DNA from: AP-15 sp963788085
Lineage (GTDB): Bacteria > Pseudomonadota > Alphaproteobacteria > ATCC43930 > CGMCC-115725
Assembly: GCA_963788085.1 (NCBI GenBank)
Contig: CAWBFS010000015.1
Location: 62,001 to 126,000, forward strand
Length of the DNA stretch: 64,000 nt
Direction of reading: 5' to 3'
Shown here: one piece after another, positions 29,218 through 36,919 of the stretch
Position numbering within the stretch: the stretch's first letter is position 1
How the letters are laid out: each line of letters starts with the position of its first letter
Notes under the pieces: generated by a model
What the model was told of the DNA's origin: nothing
Database searches by the model: none
The model's input: the letters and a program-made list of their open reading frames with translations, nothing else
Position numbers and translations under genes: made by a program

Positions 29218-30477
29218 ATGCGTCCGTTGCAGCCGGTCCGCGGCACTCAAGACCTTCTCCCGGAGGCGGCGCGACGCCACCGGCAAGTGAGCGAGACGGC
29301 GCGCGCCGTGGCCGAGCTGTATGGCTTCGCCGAGATGGCAACGCCGATCTTCGAGTTCACAGAAGTTTTCGCGCGGCCTATCGGCGAGCATACCGACATC
29401 GTCGCCAAGGAGATGTACACATTTACCGATCGCGGCGGCGAAGAGGTGACGCTGCGGCCGGAGAATACTGCCGGGGTTGTCCGCGCGGTGCTGTCGAACA
29501 GCCTCGTCCAGAGCGTGCCGCTCAAATTCTTCTACAGCGGCCCGATGTTCCGTTACGAACGCCCGCAAAAGGGCCGATACCGTCAATTCCACCAAATCGG
29601 CGTTGAATTGATCGGCGTCGCGCAGCCGCAAGCCGATATCGAGGTCATAGCAGCGGGCCGCCGCATTCTCGACGCGCTCGGCATAGGCGATCGGATCGTG
29701 CTCGAACTCAATACGCTCGGCGACGTCGACAGTCGCGCCGCCTACCGCGAAGCGCTCGTCTCCTACTTTTCGGCGCGCGTCTCTGAACTTTCGGAGGACA
29801 GCCGGCGGCGGCTCGAGCGCAACCCCCTGCGCATCTTCGATTCGAAAGAGGAAACCGACCAGCGTGTAGCTCGGGATGCTCCCGCGTTTGCCGATTACCA
29901 GAATGCCGAGTCGGGCCGCTTCTTTGATCGGGTCCGCGCCGGGCTGGATCGGCTGGGCATAATCTACCGGCTGAACCCGCGGCTGGTGCGCGGGCTCGAT
30001 TATTACACCCATACCGCATTCGAGTTCGTGACGGCCGACCTGGGCGCGCAAGGCACGGTGATGGGCGGCGGCCGATATGATGGGTTGGTCGAGATGATGG
30101 GCGGGCCTGCGCTGTCCGGAATCGGCTGGGCGGCCGGTGTCGAGCGATTAGCAATGCTGACAGCCGAACCGCCCCCGCCGCCACGCCCGATCGCCGTGGT
30201 GCCGATCGGGGACGCTGCGGAAGGAGAGGCGCTGGCTCTCGCAGAAGTGTTGAGAAACCATGGCTGGGCCGTGGATCTTGGCTATTCCGGGAACGTGGGC
30301 CGCCGCCTGCGGCGGGCCAACAATGTGAACGCGCGTGTAGCGGTGCTGATCGGAGAGGAGGAGATTGCGCGCCACGTAGTGGCCCTGCGTGATCTCGACA
30401 GCGGCGAACAGACCGAGGTGCCGATGGACCCATCCTCGAGCGAGTTGCGAGGCCGTCTGCGAGCGGTCTACGGCTGA
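29218..30477 (+). CDS. hisS: Histidyl-tRNA synthetase
   Basis: A 419-residue class II aminoacyl-tRNA synthetase charging tRNA-His. Motif 2 is FRYERPQKGRYRQFHQIGVE, the histidine-binding block is RGLDYYTHTAFE, and motif 3 is GGGRYDGL; an anticodon-binding domain follows. The ATG at 29218 is chosen because the family N-terminus (LQPVRGTQDLLPE) starts there. It is followed after 8 bases by prfA. Confidence 0.96.
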   Translation: MRPLQPVRGTQDLLPEAARRHRQVSETARAVAELYGFAEMATPIFEFTEVFARPIGEHTDIVAKEMYTFTDRGGEEVTLRPENTAGVVRAVLSNSLVQSVPLKFFYSGPMFRYERPQKGRYRQFHQIGVELIGVAQPQADIEVIAAGRRILDALGIGDRIVLELNTLGDVDSRAAYREALVSYFSARVSELSEDSRRRLERNPLRIFDSKEETDQRVARDAPAFADYQNAESGRFFDRVRAGLDRLGIIYRLNPRLVRGLDYYTHTAFEFVTADLGAQGTVMGGGRYDGLVEMMGGPALSGIGWAAGVERLAMLTAEPPPPPRPIAVVPIGDAAEGEALALAEVLRNHGWAVDLGYSGNVGRRLRRANNVNARVAVLIGEEEIARHVVALRDLDSGEQTEVPMDPSSSELRGRLRAVYG

Positions 30478-30485
30478 GCGCGGTT

Positions 30486-31568
30486 ATGGGAGCATCTCTC
30501 GAGGAGCATTTGGATCAACTCCTCCGTCGCCACGCGGAGTTGCGCGATGCGCTCGCCGGCACGGGCCTCGCGGGCGCCGATTTCGCGAAATCGTCCAAAG
30601 AATATAGCGACCTGACCCCGATCGTTGACGGGATCGAGAAATTGCGTCGCGCCCGCGAAGAGTTATCCTCGCTCGCAGATATCGCGCAATCGAGCGAGGA
30701 TAGAGACCTGCGGCAGCTTGCCGAGGAAGAGTTGCAGGCGTTGCGAGAGCGTCTGCCGGATCTGGAACAGCAGGTGAAGTTGGCTCTGCTTCCGAAGGAT
30801 GCCGACGACCAGCGAAACGCGATACTCGAGGTCCGCGCCGGTACCGGGGGCGACGAGGCCGCATTGTTCGCAGCAGAACTCTTTCGCATGTACCAAAGGT
30901 ACGCCGCGTTGCGAGGGTGGCGCTTCGAAATCCTCGATCTTTCCGAAACCGGCCTCGGCGGGTCTAAAGAGGCGACTGCCTTGATCAGCGGCCGGGACGT
31001 TTTCGCCAGGCTCAAATTTGAGTCGGGGGTACACCGGGTCCAACGCGTCCCGGAAACCGAGGCGGCTGGTCGGATCCACACCTCCGCCGCTACGGTCGCC
31101 GTGCTGCCCGAGGCGGAGGACGTCGATATCCGCATCGACGAGAGGGACTTGCGCATCGATGTCTTCCGCGCGAGCGGACCCGGTGGTCAATCGGTGAATA
31201 CGACAGACAGCGCGGTGCGGATCACACATATTCCGACGGGACTGGTAGTAATCCAGCAGGACGAGAAATCGCAGCACAAGAACAAGGCGAAGGCGCTGAA
31301 GGTTCTTCGCTCGCGCCTTTACGACCTGGAGCGCCGGGCGCGCGACAGCGCACGCGCTGCCGACCGGAAAAGCCAGGTCGGCAGCGGCGACCGATCGGAG
31401 CGGATTCGCACCTATAATTTCCCGCAAGGGCGAGTCACCGACCACCGCATCAACCTGACGCTTTACAAAATAGACAAGGTGATGAGCGGGGAGGCGTTGG
31501 ACGAGATCATCGACGCAATTCTGGCCGAGGATCAGGCTGCAAGGTTGGCCACTGTTGAAACAGGCTGA
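30486..31568 (+). CDS. prfA: Peptide chain release factor 1
   Basis: A 360-residue RF1 that recognises UAA and UAG and releases the finished peptide. The catalytic GGQ lies in RASGPGGQSVNTTDSAVR around residue 230; its Gln is the target of PrmC, encoded next. The N-terminal coiled domain and the RNYNFPQGRVTDHR-like C-terminal block (TYNFPQGRVTDHRINLT) are intact. It overlaps prmC by 14 bases, so the enzyme and its substrate are translationally linked. Confidence 0.96.
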   Translation: MGASLEEHLDQLLRRHAELRDALAGTGLAGADFAKSSKEYSDLTPIVDGIEKLRRAREELSSLADIAQSSEDRDLRQLAEEELQALRERLPDLEQQVKLALLPKDADDQRNAILEVRAGTGGDEAALFAAELFRMYQRYAALRGWRFEILDLSETGLGGSKEATALISGRDVFARLKFESGVHRVQRVPETEAAGRIHTSAATVAVLPEAEDVDIRIDERDLRIDVFRASGPGGQSVNTTDSAVRITHIPTGLVVIQQDEKSQHKNKAKALKVLRSRLYDLERRARDSARAADRKSQVGSGDRSERIRTYNFPQGRVTDHRINLTLYKIDKVMSGEALDEIIDAILAEDQAARLATVETG

Positions 31569-32466
31569 CGGGACGTGTGGCTGGCTCGTTGCCGAAGCTG
31601 CAGCAGCATTATCGGCAGCCGGTGTCGCCGACCCCCGGCGGCAGGCCCGCCGATTGATTTCCGGAGCTCTCGCGATAGCGCCGCCCGATCTCTTCGGCCG
31701 GCCCGACCGCGCGTTAGATGAACAACAGATCAGCCGGGTGCAGGCGCTGTTGCGTCGCATGGTTGCCGGTGAGCCTTTAAGCCGCATATTCGAAAGACGC
31801 GAGTTCTGGGGATTGGAGTTTAAGCTGTCCGCCGATACTCTCGATCCCCGACCCGAGACGGAGACGGTCATCGAGGCCGTGCTGAGGCGGGAGCCTAATC
31901 GAGACGCGGCCCTTCGTTTGCTCGATCTGGGCACTGGAACGGGTTGCCTCCTGCTAGCGCTCCTCGCTGAGCTACCGGCAGCGAGCGGCATTGGTGTCGA
32001 TATCGCCGAGGGCGCGGTGAGGACCGCGGCTCGCAATGCTGTCTACCTCGGCCTGTCCGATCGGGCCCGCTTCTTCGTCGGAAATTGGACAACTGCGGTG
32101 TCGGGGAGGTTTGATGCCATTCTCGCGAATCCGCCCTACATCGAGAGCGAAGGGCTCGCCCTATTGCCTCGTGAGGTCGCCTGCCACGATCCATGGCGGG
32201 CTCTCGATGGTGGTGCAGATGGTTTGCGGTCGCACCGGGCGATAGCCGAAGCTGCACCGAGGCTTCTTTCCACCCACGGGATCTTGGCTACCGAAATCGG
32301 GGCCGGTCAGGCGGATGCGGTCGCCACCATGATGAAGGATAACGGTTTGATCGTGGACGGGATCGAGAAGGATCTTGCCGGTATCGCTCGATGCTTAATC
32401 GCGCATCCTGCGCCGCATGACAGGCGCAGACAGAAAAAGATTGGAATGCGCTGCGGTCCCGTCTAG
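31555..32466 (+). CDS. prmC: Release factor N5-glutamine methyltransferase
   Basis: A 303-residue methyltransferase that modifies the GGQ glutamine of RF1 and RF2. It has an N-terminal five-helix domain, the SAM motif LLDLGTGTGCLLLALLAE and the catalytic NPPYIES. It probably starts at the TTG at 31555 inside prfA; homology (LVAEAAAALSAAGV) begins about 10 residues later. Confidence 0.93.
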   Translation: MKQADGTCGWLVAEAAAALSAAGVADPRRQARRLISGALAIAPPDLFGRPDRALDEQQISRVQALLRRMVAGEPLSRIFERREFWGLEFKLSADTLDPRPETETVIEAVLRREPNRDAALRLLDLGTGTGCLLLALLAELPAASGIGVDIAEGAVRTAARNAVYLGLSDRARFFVGNWTTAVSGRFDAILANPPYIESEGLALLPREVACHDPWRALDGGADGLRSHRAIAEAAPRLLSTHGILATEIGAGQADAVATMMKDNGLIVDGIEKDLAGIARCLIAHPAPHDRRRQKKIGMRCGPV

Positions 32467-32600
32467 GCTGCCTTCGCTTGGGGGTTAGGTGTCCCGCGAT
32501 CCATGGCGGCAATATCACCTGAACCACTCGAGAGGGGGCTAGGGGTAATGCTCCTGCCGGACAAGGGTCCGATAATGTCCACCGCGATTAGACAGGTGTC

Positions 32601-33011
32601 ATGAGACCAGGACCAAACAAACGCTCGCGCGGTCGCAACAACGGGGCCAACCAGCACCATAACCGCCCGCGAATGCCTCATCGGATTCAGACGTTTGACA
32701 GCAACGGTCCGAACATAAAAATCCGCGGCAACGCGTACCAAGTCTTCGAGCGTTATGTCGCGCTCGCACGTGAGGCGGCGGCGAGCGGAGACCGGATCGC
32801 GGCGGAAAATCTGTACCAGCACGCGGAGCACTATTTCCGCGTTATGAATGCGAATGGCGAGGCCAATTCTCAGGGCGGGGCACCGCCACGCCCGACCACT
32901 CCGGCCGATATCGAGTTGGGCGGCGCCGAGGGAGAGCGCCAAGAAGCAGAAGAAAGTCTGGGTCAGCCTCGGCCTCTCCCGCCGTCGGATGATCGGCCGC
33001 CCGGGTTCTGA
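32601..33011 (+). CDS. DUF4167-domain protein, nucleic-acid-binding-like
   Basis: A 136-residue alphaproteobacterial protein. The basic, Asn/Arg-rich N-terminus (MRPGPNKRSRGRNNG) precedes the conserved domain with IKIRGNAYQVFERYVALARE and RIAAENLYQHAEHYFRVMN. The Pro/Gln/Glu-rich tail is variable. The family regularly lies behind prmC; its function is unknown, though the basic N-terminus suggests RNA or DNA contact. Confidence 0.92.
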   Translation: MRPGPNKRSRGRNNGANQHHNRPRMPHRIQTFDSNGPNIKIRGNAYQVFERYVALAREAAASGDRIAAENLYQHAEHYFRVMNANGEANSQGGAPPRPTTPADIELGGAEGERQEAEESLGQPRPLPPSDDRPPGF

Positions 33012-33059
33012 GCAGGCCGATAACGGTCGGGCGAAGCTTGAGCACGGTCGGGGCGCAGG

Positions 33060-33079
33060 AAGCCGGCTACCCGGTTTTT
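33060..33079 (+). terminator. Rho-independent terminator after the DUF4167 gene
   Basis: AAGCCGG (33060-33066), loop CTAC, then CCGGTTTTT gives a short 7-bp stem with one wobble and a T-run ending at 33079. It marks the boundary between the chromosomal prfA-prmC unit and the phage-like cluster. Confidence 0.55.
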
Positions 33080-33768
33080 CATCCTTCCTGATCGGAGCCG
33101 ACGACTAGGTGGCATTCTCGCACCTCCTCGCGCGGAATTCTCAATGTGGCCGGAGGATTCAATTGGCGCAGGACAAGCGCGTCCCCCTCCCAGCCCACGA
33201 ACTGCTTAATCAAAACCGCCTGTCCCTCCTTGTAAACGACCACGTCCCGGCCACGGATCGGTGGCTTGAACGGGTTCACGTGCAATAGCCAACCCGGTTC
33301 ATAGCGTGGTTCCATGCTGTCGCCGACCATGTAGATAGCATAAGCCGAGCGCACGCCGCTCAAGTTGGCTGGCCGTGGTGTGTATCCGATCGGGCCATCT
33401 TCAAGAAACATCTCCTGATCGGTCCCTCCCCGCGCACCGCTGCGGATCGGTATCCGATCCGGCTCATGGAGCGGTCGCGGCGGCGAGGCGCCGGTTGTAC
33501 TGGACCCGGCAGACGGCGGGCGACCTCGTCCGGGCCGTTGAACCTCGCCTGCTGGTGGACTGGCTGTGGTGTCGACTGCATGCCGCAAGACCTCGTCCTC
33601 CGGCACACGCAGGAAAGCGGCCAGATGCACAACCTCCAGCGGCTTCATCTGACGATCTCCCTTGAGCATGCGGGATACGGCTGATGGGGCAAGACGGAGA
33701 TGGCGAGCGAGATCCGCTTGGGATGCACCGACACGCGCCAGGGCTTGGGTAAACCAGGAACCGTCCAT
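33079..33768 (-). CDS. CI/LexA-like repressor with S24 autopeptidase domain
   Basis: A 229-residue transcriptional repressor. The N-terminal XRE-type helix-turn-helix (SQADLARHLRLAPSAVSRML, residues 16-35) is joined by a Pro/Arg/Ser-rich linker to a LexA-like domain. That domain has the catalytic serine in MVGDSMEPRYEPG (Ser151) and the lysine in QAVLIKQF (Lys188). Such repressors self-cleave when RecA is activated by DNA damage. The ATG at 33768 has AAGGA seven bases upstream; an open extension to 33801 would run into the operator. It is transcribed away from the structural genes and probably represses the divergent promoter at 33795. Confidence 0.9.
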   Translation of the reverse strand: MDGSWFTQALARVGASQADLARHLRLAPSAVSRMLKGDRQMKPLEVVHLAAFLRVPEDEVLRHAVDTTASPPAGEVQRPGRGRPPSAGSSTTGASPPRPLHEPDRIPIRSGARGGTDQEMFLEDGPIGYTPRPANLSGVRSAYAIYMVGDSMEPRYEPGWLLHVNPFKPPIRGRDVVVYKEGQAVLIKQFVGWEGDALVLRQLNPPATLRIPREEVRECHLVVGSDQEG

Positions 33769-33790
33769 AATGCGTCCTTCGCAATTTGCT

Positions 33791-33823
33791 GTTGTTGACA
33801 CGGTAACAACGAAGGCCTAACAT
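33791..33823 (+). promoter_or_regulatory. Divergent promoter with operator-like inverted repeat
   Basis: TTGACA (33795-33800), a 17-base spacer and TAACAT (33818-33823) form a rightward sigma-70-type promoter for the gene at 33862. The -35 element lies inside the perfect inverted repeat GTTGTT-N8-AACAAC (33791-33810). An inverted repeat over the -35, next to a divergent repressor gene, is the expected site for that repressor. Confidence 0.7.
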
Positions 33824-33861
33824 ACCGGTGCATTACTGACAAGCCCATTGATGAACAGCGC

Positions 33862-34164
33862 ATGAATATGACAAAGCTTCTTTCGTGTCTTGCCATCGAG
33901 GACTTAGAGAAGGATGGCGGTTGCGCCTATATAGTCGACGAATCGGGTCGTCCTTGCGGGGCCACGCGGCGGCCGTCCTCGTCCTATTGTCCGCACCACC
34001 ATTCGGTTTGCCACATCGCGTGCGGCAGCAAGGCTGAAACCGACAGATTGCGCGAAGTCGAAGCCCTCGCAAGTGCTGTCGGCGGCCGACGCGCACGACA
34101 GCGTGCGGAGCCTACTCGACAATTCCTGAAACGGCTGGAGCAGGCTGTGCGCGAACTTTTTTGA
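33862..34164 (+). CDS. Small zinc-binding protein with GcrA-like C-terminal motif
   Basis: 100 residues. The segment GCAYIVDESGRPCGA followed by SSYCPHHHSVCH has the Cys-X11-Cys ... Tyr-Cys-X2-His spacing seen at the C-terminus of the alphaproteobacterial cell-cycle regulator GcrA. The GcrA DNA-binding N-terminus is absent, and the rest is a basic helical tail. It is the first gene under the operator-bearing promoter, so it is likely a regulatory protein. Whether it binds sigma-70 or RNA polymerase like GcrA is speculation. Confidence 0.65.
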   Translation: MNMTKLLSCLAIEDLEKDGGCAYIVDESGRPCGATRRPSSSYCPHHHSVCHIACGSKAETDRLREVEALASAVGGRRARQRAEPTRQFLKRLEQAVRELF

Positions 34165-34195
34165 CCATATTGTTCATGATCTGTTCGGAGGGCGA

Positions 34196-34759
34196 ATGAC
34201 GCAAAAACGTGCCCGGCATGGGCAGCCAGTCCGAGAAATTGCCGATTCTATTCCAACGCCGGAGCGGAGCAACCACGGCCTTGTCGAGCGCTTAGAAAGA
34301 ACGATCAGCGATACTTCCGGCCGTCCTGCTCGACCCTACCGCTTTGTCGACACGCTCGCGGTTATGGAAAGACGGGGCTCGATCACCGCGGGAATGCGGC
34401 AGGCCGGAGAGGATTTCCGAGATTGTTTTGCCGTCGCGCAACTCGACCCGCTGAGCGCCTTTGACATATCGCGCCCAAAAATTGGCGGCCGCAGCGGCTT
34501 TAGATCTGTGGAAGAGCCCGGGTCCCGAATCGAGAATGCGCGCAGGGTGGTCTGGCGCGCCACCCTTGCCGTTGGCGGCCTCGGCTCAGCCGGCGGTTCG
34601 TGTATATGGCACGTGGTCGGTTGGCAACAATCGCTGAAGCAATGGGCGCTCGAGCAGGGCTGGAACGGGCGGCGCGTGAGCCAGGAGGCGGCCTCCGGCA
34701 TTCTGATTGCCTCATTGGGTACGCTCGAGGCATATTTCGCTCAATCGCTGACTTGCTAG
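34196..34759 (+). CDS. DUF6456-type protein, probable regulator of the virion genes
   Basis: 187 residues. The C-terminal half matches the DUF6456 pattern: TLAVMERRGSITAGMRQAGE, then DFRDCFAVAQLDP, and near the end WALEQGWNGRRVSQEAASG followed by an alanine-rich helix. DUF6456 proteins are alphaproteobacterial, often carry helix-turn-helix domains, and to my recollection include relatives of GTA activators. Here it sits directly before the late promoter and TerL, where an activator or a small terminase would be expected. There is no obvious helix-turn-helix outside the domain, so the role is inferred from position. Confidence 0.6.
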   Translation: MTQKRARHGQPVREIADSIPTPERSNHGLVERLERTISDTSGRPARPYRFVDTLAVMERRGSITAGMRQAGEDFRDCFAVAQLDPLSAFDISRPKIGGRSGFRSVEEPGSRIENARRVVWRATLAVGGLGSAGGSCIWHVVGWQQSLKQWALEQGWNGRRVSQEAASGILIASLGTLEAYFAQSLTC

Positions 34760-34774
34760 GATGATATTTGTTGA

Positions 34775-34803
34775 TTGACAATTCCGGATCGAGATGATAT
34801 AGT
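34775..34803 (+). promoter_or_regulatory. Near-consensus sigma-70 promoter for the structural genes
   Basis: TTGACA (34775-34780), a 17-base spacer, then TATAGT (34798-34803): 11 of 12 consensus bases with ideal spacing. Predicted transcript start is near 34810, 260 bases before TerL. The sequence TTGTTGATTGACAA over the -35 (TTGT-N6-ACAA) resembles the operator-like repeat at 33791 and might be a second repressor site. Confidence 0.75.
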
Positions 34804-34851
34804 TGTCGTACGCTGGCAAGGTTGGGGAACGGGACCAGTCGACTTCTACCG

Positions 34852-35043
34852 ATGACAGGCGCCGTGCCCGGTAGGTCGGTGCGCAGGCGCTGGCGCTGCC
34901 GGAACTGCATATTGGGCGTGGTCGCGGATTTGACCGTTTCCGGCACTCAGAGCCGGCGCTGTCCCATCAAAGAGCCACACAAGAGATCAATCCTCGGGGC
35001 AATCGCCGGCATTCCCGGGTTCGCCACCAGCGCCACGCCTTAA
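34852..35043 (+). CDS. Possible small Cys-containing protein between promoter and TerL
   Basis: A 63-residue open frame (ATG at 34852) with a basic N-terminus and a CRNC pair (RRRWRCRNCILG), then VVADLTVSGTQSRRC. It lies in the 313-base stretch between the DUF6456 gene and terL and just behind the promoter. No good ribosome site was found and no family is recognised, so it may be untranslated leader. The rest of the gap is an AT-rich 30 bases holding the TerL ribosome site (AAGGA at 35056). Confidence 0.3.
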   Translation: MTGAVPGRSVRRRWRCRNCILGVVADLTVSGTQSRRCPIKEPHKRSILGAIAGIPGFATSATP

Positions 35044-35072
35044 ACGTAAAATACAAAAGGATTTCTTAAAAG

Positions 35073-36443
35073 ATGCGCGCGATGCGCTTGCACGCCACTT
35101 CGCTTGGCTCGAGAGCGGAGTTGCCCAGGAACGAGCTCATCGCCGCTCTGACACCCGCCGAAGCGCGGGCGCTGCTTTACGAGTGGGCCTTCTGGGCCCG
35201 GCCCAATCAGTTGCCGCCCAATGGAGAGTGGCGGGTATGGCTCGTGCTTGCGGGCCGTGGCTTCGGCAAGACGCGAACGGGCGCAGAAATGATCCGCGCT
35301 CGGGTCAATGCGCAAACCGCACATCGACTTGCGCTCGTAGGGCCGACAGCCGGCGATGCCCGCGATGTCATGGTCGAAGGAGAAAGCGGCATCCTGGCTA
35401 TCTCCCCACCTTGGGAGCGGCCGCGGTATGAGCCGTCGAAGCGGCGTCTGACTTGGCCGAATGGGGCCATTGCCACGCTATTCAGTGCCGACGAACCCGA
35501 GCGCCTTCGCGGACCGCAGCATGACGCAGCGTGGTGCGACGAGCTCGCCAGCTGGCGCCATCCGGAAGCGTGGGACATGCTTATGTTCGGCCTTCGCTTA
35601 GGAACTGATCCGCGCGTCGTGGTGACGACGACGCCCCGGACGACATCGCTCGTTCGTGGGCTGATCGCCGATCCGACGGTCATTGTGACGCGGGGGACCA
35701 CTTACGAGAACCGCGCCAATCTCGCCTCGGCGTTCTTCGGACAGATAATTCGCAAATATCAAGGGACTCGCCTTGGCCGCCAGGAGCTTGAAGCAGAGCT
35801 CCTCGAAGATATTCCGGGTGCCTTGTGGAACCGCGGCATGTTGGAAGGATCGCGAGTTCGCGCGGCCCCGCCGCTGATAAGAGTGGTTGTCGCTATCGAT
35901 CCAGCGGCGAGCTCAACCGAGCGGGCTGATGAAACCGGCATTATTGTCGCCGGCAAGGATGCCGGCGGACGAGGCTGGGTGCTCGCCGATGCCTCGGGTC
36001 GCTATCAGCCAGCGGAATGGGCCAAGACAGCTATTTCGGTTTATCGTGCGCACAGGGCCGACCGGATCGTAGCCGAGGTAAACAATGGCGGCGACATGGT
36101 CGAGGCCACGCTGCGAGTGATCGAGCCAAACGCGCCCTTCTCGGCCGTGCGTGCTTCCCGAGGAAAGGTAACCCGCGCAGAACCGATTGCAGCGCTCTAC
36201 GAGCAAGGCCGGGTACACCACCTCGGCGTGTTCCCGGAGCTCGAGGATCAGATGTGCGCCTTTACCGCCGACGCGCATGGCAACCTCTCGACCCGTTCGG
36301 CCGGCTACTCTCCGGATCGGGTTGACGCGCTCGTTTGGGCATTGACCGATCTCTTGGTCGAAGCGATGCCCGCAGAGGGGATTTACGAGGTTTATCGCCA
36401 GCTAAGTGGTCAACTGGCTGGCAATGGGAAACACGATTCTTAA
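35073..36443 (+). CDS. Terminase large subunit
   Basis: A 456-residue packaging motor. The ATPase half has Walker A LAGRGFGKTRTGAEMI (Gly61-Thr67) and Walker B in DAAWCDELASW; the nuclease half has VVVAIDPAASS, VAEVNNGGDMV and DRVDALVWAL, covering the metal-binding acidic residues. This is the gp17-like type used by RcGTA-related elements, which package headfuls. No separate small terminase is evident upstream. Start at 35073 or the ATG nine bases later. Confidence 0.93.
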   Translation: MRAMRLHATSLGSRAELPRNELIAALTPAEARALLYEWAFWARPNQLPPNGEWRVWLVLAGRGFGKTRTGAEMIRARVNAQTAHRLALVGPTAGDARDVMVEGESGILAISPPWERPRYEPSKRRLTWPNGAIATLFSADEPERLRGPQHDAAWCDELASWRHPEAWDMLMFGLRLGTDPRVVVTTTPRTTSLVRGLIADPTVIVTRGTTYENRANLASAFFGQIIRKYQGTRLGRQELEAELLEDIPGALWNRGMLEGSRVRAAPPLIRVVVAIDPAASSTERADETGIIVAGKDAGGRGWVLADASGRYQPAEWAKTAISVYRAHRADRIVAEVNNGGDMVEATLRVIEPNAPFSAVRASRGKVTRAEPIAALYEQGRVHHLGVFPELEDQMCAFTADAHGNLSTRSAGYSPDRVDALVWALTDLLVEAMPAEGIYEVYRQLSGQLAGNGKHDS

Positions 36444-36481
36444 ACGCGCCTCGCCAATCATTACCGGGAAGGAGCCGATCA

Positions 36482-36919
36482 TTGACGCTGCTCGTCAAGG
36501 ACGCCAATACTACGACCCAATCAATTTCGACGCAGACCGACGTCGCGGGCAACCTCGTCCCGGTTCATGCGCCGGCTGCAATCGCAGGCGGCGTAGCGAC
36601 TCCAGTCGGCCCGACGACCCCTCTTCCGGTTATCAATGCTGCTGGCTCCGCGGCGATCGACGGCAGCGGCACCGTCGTGACCGGAGGGACGGCGCAGGCG
36701 CTGTTTGCCGGCGTAGTTCCGGTCAACGGCTTCCTCGTCGCAAACAACTCTTCGGCCAGCCTCTACGTTTCCGATGTTGGTGCGGCAAGCGCCGGCGGGG
36801 GTTCGATCCCGATCGCACCGGGCGCAGTATTCATCACGCCGTCCGGTTATAAGCCGGCGGGCGCTATCAGCCTCTATGCCAGTTCGACTGGCCAGTCTTT
36901 TGCGGCTCGGAGATGGTGA
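36482..36919 (+). CDS. Small Gly/Ala-rich virion protein, possible decoration protein
   Basis: 145 residues from a TTG at 36482 with an excellent ribosome site (GGAAGGAG at 36467-36474). The sequence is low in charge and rich in Ala, Gly, Val and Thr with alternating hydrophobic residues (AQALFAGVVPVNGFLVANNS), as in beta-rich decoration or tail-accessory proteins. Similar short proteins are common beside phage fibre genes. It overlaps the large fibre-like gene by 7 bases. No named family recognised. Confidence 0.6.
   Translation: MTLLVKDANTTTQSISTQTDVAGNLVPVHAPAAIAGGVATPVGPTTPLPVINAAGSAAIDGSGTVVTGGTAQALFAGVVPVNGFLVANNSSASLYVSDVGAASAGGGSIPIAPGAVFITPSGYKPAGAISLYASSTGQSFAARRW

Noticed and set aside
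35041..35070. TTAA pair upstream of TerL as a CtrA box
   Set aside because: The two TTAA elements are far more than seven bases apart, so the spacing is wrong for CtrA.
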